Below are positions 9,099 through 15,871 of a stretch of 64,000 nucleotides of DNA, one piece after another (position 1 is the stretch's first letter; each line of letters begins with the position of its first letter). Where the stretch lies: positions 1-64,000 of the forward strand of contig NZ_FTNE01000021.1 of the NCBI RefSeq assembly GCF_900156265.1. Direction: 5' to 3'. The notes beneath the pieces are model-generated. The model saw only the letters and a list, made by a program, of their open reading frames with translations. It had not been told where the DNA came from and did not search any database. The stretch is from Acidiphilium rubrum (GTDB taxonomy: Bacteria > Pseudomonadota > Alphaproteobacteria > Acetobacterales > Acetobacteraceae). Both the position numbers and the translations under genes were made by a program.

Positions 9099-10174
9099 GG
9101 TGTCAGCTCCGCCAGACGATCGGCATCCCGCCCGGTGATGTCGGACAGGCGCGCGCAGCCGTAGCGATCGAGCAGACCGCCCAGCCCGGCCACGATCCGC
9201 CCGATCACCGCCGGGCCCTGTGCGACGAAACTGGTGTAAATCTGCACAAGGTCCGCCCCGGCGCGGCATTTGGTGAACGCCTGTTCTGCATTCGCCACAC
9301 CGCCCGCGCCGATCAGCGTGAGCCGGCCACCGGCCAGCAGCCGCACGCGTGCCAGCATCCGCGTCGATCGATTGAACAGCGGCGCGCCCGAAAGACCACC
9401 CGCCTCGCCGCGCGCCGCACTGGCGAGGTCAGCGGGCCGCGCGAGCGTGGTGTTGCTGACGATCAGCCCGGCCAGGCCGCGCGCCACCGCCAGCGAAACC
9501 AGATCGGGCAGCACCGCCTCATCCAGATCGGGCGCGAGCTTCACGAACAGCGGCGGGTGCCCCCCCGTCTCGCGCCCCCCCGTCTCGCGTGCCACCGCGT
9601 CCAGAATCGCATCGAGCCGATCGACCGACTGCAAATCGCGCAAGCCCGGCGTGTTCGGCGAGGACACATTGATCACGATGTAATCGGCATGCGGCGCCAC
9701 CTTGCGCACCAGCGCCGGGTAATCCGCCAGCGGCGCGGCGCCCTCCTTGTTGATGCCGATATTCGCGCCGACCGGAATGCGCGACCGATCCACCCGGCGC
9801 AGCGCCGCCACAAACGGCTCGATCCCCGCGTTGTTGAACCCCATGCGGTTGATCAGCGCGCCATCCTGATCGAGCCGGAACAGGCGCGGCTTCGGGTTGC
9901 CCGGCTGCGCGCGCAGCGTGACCGTACCCGCCTCGATGAACCCGAAACCGAGCCGCGCCAGCCCATTGCAGGCGACCGCGTTTTTATCGAACCCGGCCGC
10001 CAGACCGATCGGATGGGCCAGGGTGCGGCCGAACGCGGTGACCGCGAGCCTGGGATCGGCCGCGATGCTCTGGCTGCCGGCCAACCCGTAGCGCAGCGCG
10101 GCGATGGCGGCGTCATGCGCGGTCTCGGGTGCCAACTGCCGCAGCCAGGGCGCCGCGACCGCGGAGAGCGCCAT
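9095..10174 (-). CDS. pyrD: Dihydroorotate dehydrogenase (quinone), class 2
   Basis: Fourth step of pyrimidine synthesis: it oxidises dihydroorotate and passes electrons to quinone at the membrane. The 359 residues include an N-terminal helix segment (WLRQLAPETAHDAAIAALRYGL) typical of membrane-associated class 2 enzymes. The catalytic Ser lies in INVSSPNTPGLRDLQ, and the FMN phosphate-binding stretch is LIGAGGVANAEQA. The start overlaps the stop of the upstream lipoprotein gene (TAATG) and its stop overlaps the next start (ATGA). A 15-bp tandem duplication at 9560-9589 adds five residues in the middle. Confidence 0.96.
   Translation of the reverse strand: MALSAVAAPWLRQLAPETAHDAAIAALRYGLAGSQSIAADPRLAVTAFGRTLAHPIGLAAGFDKNAVACNGLARLGFGFIEAGTVTLRAQPGNPKPRLFRLDQDGALINRMGFNNAGIEPFVAALRRVDRSRIPVGANIGINKEGAAPLADYPALVRKVAPHADYIVINVSSPNTPGLRDLQSVDRLDAILDAVARETGGRETGGHPPLFVKLAPDLDEAVLPDLVSLAVARGLAGLIVSNTTLARPADLASAARGEAGGLSGAPLFNRSTRMLARVRLLAGGRLTLIGAGGVANAEQAFTKCRAGADLVQIYTSFVAQGPAVIGRIVAGLGGLLDRYGCARLSDITGRDADRLAELTP
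9560..9589. repeat. 15-bp tandem duplication inside pyrD with two G7 runs
   Basis: CCCCCCCGTCTCGCG occurs twice head to tail (9560-9574 and 9575-9589). On the coding strand each unit has a run of seven G and gives RETGG, so the protein reads RETGGRETGG in a surface loop. Length is a multiple of three, so the frame is kept. Confidence 0.95.
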
Positions 10175-10617
10175 TATTTCGCGAACACCACGATCTCCGG
10201 CGCGGTCGGCGCCGTCACATGCGCCAGCGCCGTGCCGGCACCGAGCGACACGTTGGAGGGAGCCACACCATCAGCCGCGATCGCATCGGCCACCTGCGCG
10301 GCCTCGGGTGCGAGTTTCGCCATCGCCAGTTCGGTATCGCTCGGAATCGCCGCCGCCGGCCCGGTCACATAGACGCGAAACTGCGCCTTCGGATTGATTT
10401 TCAGCGCCGCGTTCACCGCATAGCGCACCGCCGGTGCCCAGTTCTGCGTGCCTTCGGGAATCGTCACCAACGGCAGCTGACCATCGAATTTGGTCAGCGC
10501 CGCGACATCGACCAGCGACGGTGCGTCGGGATAGGGCGAGATAAGCTTGCGGCCGGGTAGCATGCAGCCGGCCAGGGCAAGCGGGACGAATACGATGGGG
10601 ATGAGGATGCGGCGCAT
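10174..10617 (-). CDS. Small lipoprotein of unknown function upstream of pyrD
   Basis: The 147 residues start with a lipoprotein signal peptide (MRRILIPIVFVPLALAGC, Cys at residue 18). The mature part has a short N-terminal SPYPDAPSLVDVAALTKFDGQLPLVTI segment, then an alternating beta/helix pattern containing VRYAVNAALKINPKAQFRVYVTGP, and a late LSLGAGTALAHVTAP-like strand. I do not recognise a named domain. The stop codon shares one base with the pyrD start (TAATG), so the two are coupled; the link to pyrimidine synthesis is probably only positional. Confidence 0.8.
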   Translation of the reverse strand: MRRILIPIVFVPLALAGCMLPGRKLISPYPDAPSLVDVAALTKFDGQLPLVTIPEGTQNWAPAVRYAVNAALKINPKAQFRVYVTGPAAAIPSDTELAMAKLAPEAAQVADAIAADGVAPSNVSLGAGTALAHVTAPTAPEIVVFAK

Positions 10618-10637
10618 GCGCGGCCTTTACTGGACGC

Positions 10638-10660
10638 TGGCCCTGCCGACAACAGGGCCA
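10638..10660 (-). terminator. Hairpin downstream of the FAH-family gene
   Basis: TGGCCCTG (10638-10645) and CAGGGCCA (10653-10660) form an 8-bp perfect stem with a 7-base loop, 22 bp after the stop of the leftward hydrolase gene. There is no T tract on that strand, so its role as an intrinsic terminator is weakly supported. Confidence 0.4.
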
Positions 10661-10681
10661 AACATTAACGTCTGCTTAAGC

Positions 10682-11527
10682 TTAGCCGCCGATCGTCCGC
10701 TGCATCTGCTCGCCCAGCCCCGCGACGCCGAGTTTCATGGTCTGGCCCGGGCGCAGGAAGATCGGGTTGGGCTTGACCCCCATGCCGACGCCCGGCGGCG
10801 TGCCGGTTGCGATGATATCGCCCGGCATCAGCGCGATGAACTGGCTGACGTAGGAGACCAGCGTCTTCACGCCGAAAATCATGGTTTTGGTATTGCCGTT
10901 CTGCATCCGCTTGCCGTCGATCTCGCACCAGATATCAAGCGCCTGCGGATCGGGCACCTCATCGCGGGTCACAAGATACGGCCCGGTCGGCCCGAACGTC
11001 GCGCAGCCCTTGCCCTTGTCCCAGGTGCCGCCACGGCGGGTTTGGTATTCGCGCTCGCTGACATCGTTGATCACGCAATACCCGGCGACATGATCGAGCG
11101 CATCATCCTCGGACACGTAAGACGCGGCGGTGCCGATCACCACGCCGAGTTCCACCTCCCAATCGGTCTCCTTCGAGCCGGGCGGAATCATGACATCGTC
11201 GAACGGCCCGTTATAGGCGCTGCCCGCCTTGATGAACACGATCGGCTCCTTGGGAATCGCCGCCCCGGTTTCGGCCGCGTGATCGGCATAGTTCAGCCCG
11301 ATGCAGATGAAATTGATCGGGCGCGGCACCGGCGCGCCGATCCGCACATCGTCGGCCACCACCGGCAGGCTCGCCAGATCGATCGCGGCCAGCCGCGCGA
11401 GCGAGGCCGGCGAGAGTGCCGCGCCATCGAGCACCGGCAGATGCGCCGACAAATCGCGCTTCACGCCCGCCGCATCGAGAATTCCGGGCCGTTCCATGCC
11501 GGCCGCGCCATGTCGAAACAATTTCAT
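10682..11527 (-). CDS. Fumarylacetoacetate hydrolase (FAH) family protein
   Basis: The 281 residues belong to the FAH superfamily, Mg-dependent enzymes that split C-C bonds in beta-dicarbonyl compounds or decarboxylate oxaloacetate. Metal ligands are in the DWEVELGVVIG stretch; other family marks are IGLNYADHAAE, GYCVINDVSERE and the C-terminal MPGDIIATGTPPGVGMG, which resembles the ureidoglycolate-lyase / diketo-deoxy-fuconate hydrolase branch. Substrate cannot be assigned. It is divergent from the aminotransferase gene with 192 bp between the starts. Confidence 0.9.
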   Translation of the reverse strand: MKLFRHGAAGMERPGILDAAGVKRDLSAHLPVLDGAALSPASLARLAAIDLASLPVVADDVRIGAPVPRPINFICIGLNYADHAAETGAAIPKEPIVFIKAGSAYNGPFDDVMIPPGSKETDWEVELGVVIGTAASYVSEDDALDHVAGYCVINDVSEREYQTRRGGTWDKGKGCATFGPTGPYLVTRDEVPDPQALDIWCEIDGKRMQNGNTKTMIFGVKTLVSYVSQFIALMPGDIIATGTPPGVGMGVKPNPIFLRPGQTMKLGVAGLGEQMQRTIGG

Positions 11528-11669
11528 CGGATCGCTCCTGTCCCTGATTTATTAAGTGCTTCTAAAGCGCCGCGCGGAGCAAGCCAAGGGGCCACCTCAC
11601 CGCTTCATAGCGGTGATGAGAATAATCGACACGCCTCACCCGCGTCTATGGGCCGAAATTACCCTTGCA

Positions 11670-11701
11670 GTACGATCGTTAAAAATATTAAGCTATCGTA
11701 C
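11670..11701. promoter_or_regulatory. 32-bp imperfect palindrome before the aminotransferase gene (candidate operator)
   Basis: Outer half-sites GTACGAT (11670-11676) and ATCGTAC (11695-11701) are perfectly inverted, with an inner TTAA...TTAA pair; the centre is AT-rich. It ends 18 bp before the ATG of the aminotransferase, overlapping the expected start of transcription or 5' UTR. This is the layout of a regulator-binding site controlling the aminotransferase and dehydrogenase pair, perhaps a GntR/MocR or Lrp type. No regulator gene is adjacent. A small hairpin (CACCGCT, TCAT, AGCGGTG) lies at 11598-11615. Confidence 0.5.
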
Positions 11702-11719
11702 CCCATCAAGGACACCCCC

Positions 11720-13045
11720 ATGAGCCAGTCCGCCGCCCGTTCGAACGATCCGCTGATCCATCATTGGATGCCGTTCACCGCCAATAAGCAATTCCACGAA
11801 GCGCCGCGCATCATCGCCCGCGCCGAGGGCGTGCATTACTGGAATACCTCCGGCGAAAAACTGCTCGATGCCGTCTCCGGCCTTTACACGACACCCGCCG
11901 GCCACGGCCGCCGCGAAATCCGCGAAGCGGTGTCCCGCCAGCTCGAAGAACTCGACTACGCGCCACCGTTCCAATACGGCGTGCCCGGCGCCTTCCGCCT
12001 CGCGCACGAACTCGCCCAGATGCTGCCCGCCGGACTCAACCGCGTGTTCTTCGCCGGCGGCGGATCGGAAGCGGTCGAATCCGCGCTCAAAGTCGCCATC
12101 CAATACCACCGCGTGCGCGGCCAGGGCCAACGCCAACGCTTCGTCGGCCGGGCGCGCGGCTATCATGGCGTGAATTTCGCCGGCTGGTCGGTCGGCGGCA
12201 TGGTGAAAAACCGCGACGCGTTCGGCCTCGGCCTGCCCGGCGTGTCGCACATGCGCCACACCCATATCGAGGCGAACCGCTTCACCATGGGCCAGGGCGA
12301 ACACGGCGGCATCGACCTCGCCGATGATCTGCAACGCATGATCGACCTGTACGGCGCCGATACCATCGCCGCCTGCATCGTCGAGCCGATCGCCGGCTCC
12401 ACCGGCATCCTGGTGCCGCCCCAGGGCTACCTCGAACGCCTGCGCGCCATCTGCGACAAGCACGGCATCCTGCTGATCTTCGATGAAGTCATCTGCGGTT
12501 TCGGCCGCACCGGTCACGCCTTTGCCGCCGATGCCTTCGGCGTCACGCCCGACATGATGACCATGGCCAAGGCCATCACCAACGGCAACATCCCGATGGC
12601 GGCAATCGCGGTGCGCGAAGACATCCAGCAAACCATCCTCGATGCCGCCGGGCCGGACGCGATCGAGTTCTTCCACGGCTACACCTACTCCGGCCACCCG
12701 GTCGCCTGCGCCGCCGCCCTCGCCACACTGAAAATCTACCGCGACGACGATCTGTTCGGCCGCGCCGCCGCCCTCGCCCCCAAATTCCTCGAACGGATCG
12801 CCGGAATGCGCGATTTGTCGATGGTGATCGATACCCGCGGCTACGGCCTGCTCGGCGCGGTCGATCTCGCAGCCGACGGCACGCCCGGCAAGCGCGGCTT
12901 CGCCATTCTGCGCAAGGCGTTCGAGCACGGCCTCGTGCTGCGCGTCACCGGCGATACCGTGATCTTCTCGCCCATGTTCATCACCACCGAAGATCAGCTC
13001 GACGAAATGTTCGACGGCCTGCGCGCCGTGCTCAAGACGGTCTGA
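11720..13045 (+). CDS. Class III aminotransferase (omega-amino acid--pyruvate type)
   Basis: PLP enzyme of 441 residues that moves amino groups from omega-amino acids such as beta-alanine or GABA to pyruvate. Visible marks are HHWMPFTANKQF near the N terminus (typical of beta-alanine--pyruvate transaminases), AGGGSEAVESALK, the PLP-contact stretch LLIFDEVICGFGRTG and the Schiff-base Lys in MTMAKAITNGNIPM. The ATG at 11720 follows AAGGA. The open frame extends far upstream, but that part is antisense to the FAH gene. It is 32 bp before a semialdehyde dehydrogenase gene, its natural partner. Confidence 0.93.
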   Translation: MSQSAARSNDPLIHHWMPFTANKQFHEAPRIIARAEGVHYWNTSGEKLLDAVSGLYTTPAGHGRREIREAVSRQLEELDYAPPFQYGVPGAFRLAHELAQMLPAGLNRVFFAGGGSEAVESALKVAIQYHRVRGQGQRQRFVGRARGYHGVNFAGWSVGGMVKNRDAFGLGLPGVSHMRHTHIEANRFTMGQGEHGGIDLADDLQRMIDLYGADTIAACIVEPIAGSTGILVPPQGYLERLRAICDKHGILLIFDEVICGFGRTGHAFAADAFGVTPDMMTMAKAITNGNIPMAAIAVREDIQQTILDAAGPDAIEFFHGYTYSGHPVACAAALATLKIYRDDDLFGRAAALAPKFLERIAGMRDLSMVIDTRGYGLLGAVDLAADGTPGKRGFAILRKAFEHGLVLRVTGDTVIFSPMFITTEDQLDEMFDGLRAVLKTV

Positions 13046-13077
13046 CGCCTCCAGCCACACGAACAGGAACAAACCAG

Positions 13078-14508
13078 ATGTACCAAGACGTCTTGCTGCA
13101 TATCGGCGGCGCATGGACCGGCGCCGCTTCGGGCAAAACACTCGATGTGATCAACCCGGCCACCGAAGAGGTGATCGGCACGCTCGCCCACGCCGGCATC
13201 GCCGATCTCGATGCCGCGATCGCCGCCGCCGAAACCGGCTTCGCCACCTGGCGCGCCACACCCGCCCACGCCCGCGCCGCCCTGATGCGCAAGGCCGCTG
13301 GCCTGATCCGCGACCGCGCGGCAGCCATCGCGCCGATCATGACGATGGAACAAGGCAAGCCGCTCGCCGAAGCCAAGGGCGAGACCATGCTCGCCGCCGA
13401 CGTGATCGACTGGTTCGCGGCGGAAGCGGTACGCACCTACGGCCGCGTCATCCCCGCCCGCGCCGATGGCATCTATCAACTGGTGGTCAAGGAACCGGTC
13501 GGCATCGCCGCCTGCTTCACGCCGTGGAACTTTCCGATCAACCAGGCCGTCCGCAAGGTCTCCGCCGCCCTCGCCGCCGGCTGCGCCGTGATCCTGAAAG
13601 GCCCCGAGGAAACGCCCGGCTCCTGCGCCGAACTGGTCCGCGCCTTCGCCGATGCCGGGTTGCCCGCCGGCGTGCTCAACCTGGTCTACGGCATCCCCGC
13701 CGAGATTTCGGAATACCTCATTCCGCACCGCGCCATCCGCAAAATCTCGTTCACCGGGTCCACCGCGATCGGCAAACACCTCGCCGCCCTCGCCGGCACC
13801 CACATGAAGCGCGCCACCATGGAACTCGGCGGCCACGCCCCCGCCATCGTGTTCGAGGACGCCGATCTCGATGCCGCGGCCAAAATCCTCGCCGCCAACA
13901 AGTTCCGCAACGCCGGCCAGGTCTGCGTCGCCCCCACCCGCTTCCTGGTGCAGGACAGCGTGTACGAAGGGTTCATGGAACGCTTTCTCGGCGCCATCGC
14001 CAAAATCAAGGTGGGCGATGGTCTGGCACCCGACACCACAATGGGCCCGGTTGCCAACGAACGCCGCATCCCCGCCCTCGAAGCCTTCATCGCGGATGCG
14101 CGCAACCACGGTGCCAAACTCGCAACCGGCGGCGAGCGGATCGGCAACAAAGGCTATTTCTTCCAGCCGACCGTGCTGACCGACATCCCCACCACCGCCC
14201 GCGTGATGAACGAGGAACCGTTCGGCCCGCTCGCCCTGGTCAACCGCTTCGCCACCTTCGATGACGCGATCACCGAAGCCAACCGGCTCGACTACGGCCT
14301 CGCCGCCTACGCCTACTCACGCTCGACCCGCACCGTCACCGCCCTCGGGCACCGGATCGAAAGCGGCATGATCTCGATCAACCACCACGGCCTCGCCCTG
14401 CCCGAAACCCCGTTCGGCGGCATGAAAGACAGCGGCTACGGCTGGGAAGGCGGCGCCGAAGCGATCGATGCGTATCTGGCGACCAAGTTTGTGACGCAGG
14501 CTTCTTAG
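13078..14508 (+). CDS. NAD(P)-dependent semialdehyde dehydrogenase (succinate-semialdehyde dehydrogenase-like)
   Basis: The 476-residue aldehyde dehydrogenase should oxidise the semialdehyde made by the preceding aminotransferase. Motifs: TPWNFPINQAVRK (Asn of the oxyanion hole), FTGSTAIGK (NAD loop), the general-base Glu in MELGGHAP, the catalytic Cys in NAGQVCVAPTRF, and NEEPFGPLA near the C terminus. The pattern is closest to the GabD / succinate-semialdehyde group, although malonate-semialdehyde cannot be excluded. The start ATG lies 32 bp after the aminotransferase stop with a GGAAC-type ribosome site. A long open frame in the +1 register inside it is a GC-rich shadow. Confidence 0.9.
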   Translation: MYQDVLLHIGGAWTGAASGKTLDVINPATEEVIGTLAHAGIADLDAAIAAAETGFATWRATPAHARAALMRKAAGLIRDRAAAIAPIMTMEQGKPLAEAKGETMLAADVIDWFAAEAVRTYGRVIPARADGIYQLVVKEPVGIAACFTPWNFPINQAVRKVSAALAAGCAVILKGPEETPGSCAELVRAFADAGLPAGVLNLVYGIPAEISEYLIPHRAIRKISFTGSTAIGKHLAALAGTHMKRATMELGGHAPAIVFEDADLDAAAKILAANKFRNAGQVCVAPTRFLVQDSVYEGFMERFLGAIAKIKVGDGLAPDTTMGPVANERRIPALEAFIADARNHGAKLATGGERIGNKGYFFQPTVLTDIPTTARVMNEEPFGPLALVNRFATFDDAITEANRLDYGLAAYAYSRSTRTVTALGHRIESGMISINHHGLALPETPFGGMKDSGYGWEGGAEAIDAYLATKFVTQAS

Positions 14509-14521
14509 CGGGCAAAAGAAG

Positions 14522-14645
14522 GCTACTTTTTTGTAAAAAAGTAGCAAAAAACTTTTATTCGCTGGGTCTTGGGCGTTGGCGTCGTAATGGGCTATCACCC
14601 AGCTAATGAGAGTTTTTTGGTTCTTTTTTGCAAAAAAGAACCCTT
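14522..14645. repeat. AT-rich double-hairpin repeat, copy overlapping the 3' end of the GDSL esterase
   Basis: Two hairpins (TACTTTTTTGTAAAAAAGTA near 14524 and TTCTTTTTTGCAAAAAAGAA near 14621) are arranged as mirror images around a variable middle. It lies between two convergent genes. The last codons of the GDSL gene (14595-14645) lie inside it. Confidence 0.9.
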
Positions 14646-15662
14646 CCGCTTGCCTGCCTTCACCCACAGCAAGCCAACCACCGCAATTCCGAGCAACCCC
14701 ACGCTCCCCGGTTCCGGCACCTGCGTCAAAACCCCATCGGCCACGATCTGATGCCCCGCCGCCGTGGGATGCAGCCCATCCCAGAACAGATATTGATTGG
14801 GATTGGCGCAGACCGTGCCCGACGCAGGATCGGTAAATGTGCCCGTCCAACAGGGGCTCGTTACGTTGGTAAGGCCATAGGCGGCTGGAGCGTTCGTGAT
14901 CGCGTCGATCGCGCCGTAAGTATCCACGAGATTGAGTTTGAAACCCTCGCTGGTCGAAAGCTGGCCGAGCGTCAGCGCCAAACTCTGGTCAAGCGCCGCC
15001 GATAACGCCGAAGCGGCAGCGGACACACCATTCGAAGTCGCACGGGGTGTTTTGCCCAGATCGGGCACGTTCAACGCCAGGAGATTCTTCATCCCGTCCT
15101 GTGCAAGACCGGTGACAACTTTGGTGATGTTCCCCAGGATCGCCGCGAAATCATTCGCGATATAGGCCGATTGCTGGGTCAAAGGCACCGTGGCCAAGGC
15201 AACCACTAATGAATCGATATCGTTCGAACCAATCCACAGCGTATAAAGCGCGTTCGGCTGCGCCGCTAATCCGCGCTGATTATACGCGGCAAGCTGCGCC
15301 GTCAGGTCGCTTGCCTGCTGGAACGGATTGGAACTGGTATAAAGGTTGGCGGGCGTCTGGCCGGTTTCGGCACCACCCACCGCGAAATCATTCCCCCCGG
15401 CGATGCTCGCCGTCACCGGCCCCAGCCCAAGCGACGCCGCCACATCCTGCACCCACACATTGCCGTTGCTAAACCGCCCGTTCGAATAGGGTGGCGAAAC
15501 CGGTTCCGCACCACTGGTCGCAAGCGAAACATTGCCAACGTCAGACAGACTGTCGCCAAACACATACAACCCACTATACGCCGCCGCCGAGGCCGATCCG
15601 ATACTGCATGCGGCAATCAGCGCAACCGACAGGCATCGCCCCAGGAACACTCTTGATTTCAT
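14595..15662 (-). CDS. Secreted SGNH/GDSL esterase with C-terminal PEP-CTERM sorting signal
   Basis: The 355 residues start with a signal peptide cleaved near ASA-AAYSG. The SGNH blocks are present: FGDSLSDVGN (nucleophile Ser), GGNDFAVGGAET (oxyanion Gly), LWIGSNDID (Asn) and WDGLHPTAAGH (catalytic Asp and His). The tail VPEPGSVGLLGIAVVGLLWVKAGKRKG is a PEP-CTERM signal: PEP motif, membrane helix, basic cluster. The last 15 or so residues (GSFLQKRTKKLSLAG) are encoded by an AT-rich repeat and look adventitious. ATG at 15662 was preferred over a GTG four codons upstream; GGGGT precedes it. The likely role is a surface or extracellular lipase/esterase. Confidence 0.9.
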   Translation of the reverse strand: MKSRVFLGRCLSVALIAACSIGSASAAAYSGLYVFGDSLSDVGNVSLATSGAEPVSPPYSNGRFSNGNVWVQDVAASLGLGPVTASIAGGNDFAVGGAETGQTPANLYTSSNPFQQASDLTAQLAAYNQRGLAAQPNALYTLWIGSNDIDSLVVALATVPLTQQSAYIANDFAAILGNITKVVTGLAQDGMKNLLALNVPDLGKTPRATSNGVSAAASALSAALDQSLALTLGQLSTSEGFKLNLVDTYGAIDAITNAPAAYGLTNVTSPCWTGTFTDPASGTVCANPNQYLFWDGLHPTAAGHQIVADGVLTQVPEPGSVGLLGIAVVGLLWVKAGKRKGSFLQKRTKKLSLAG

Positions 15663-15810
15663 ATCCGACCCCACACTATGATTAATTTTAGATTTTTCGT
15701 TATTTTAACGCATCTCAGCACAGACTTTAACAATACTATCGGCGCTCAATCGTCAAAGCAATACAGTACCAAACAAATTGAAGCCAACAAACGCAAAATC
15801 AACAAGACCG

Positions 15811-15854
15811 AGATAAATAAAAGTTTTTTGCTTCTTTTTTACAAAAAAGAAGTC
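15811..15854. repeat. Half copy of the AT-rich hairpin repeat
   Basis: Only the right-hand unit is present: AAAAGTTTTTTG followed by the hairpin CTTCTTTTTT / AAAAAAGAAG. It lies between the glycosyltransferase stop (15872) and the GDSL start (15662). The surrounding 15663-15810 stretch is unusually AT-rich and holds no gene. Confidence 0.9.
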
Positions 15855-15871
15855 TTGTCTCACCCAGCCCT

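Noticed and set aside
13113-14264. A 383-codon open frame inside the semialdehyde dehydrogenase gene
   Set aside because: It is the +1-type register of a GC-rich gene with Arg/Pro-rich, low-complexity translation. The dehydrogenase frame has all catalytic motifs.
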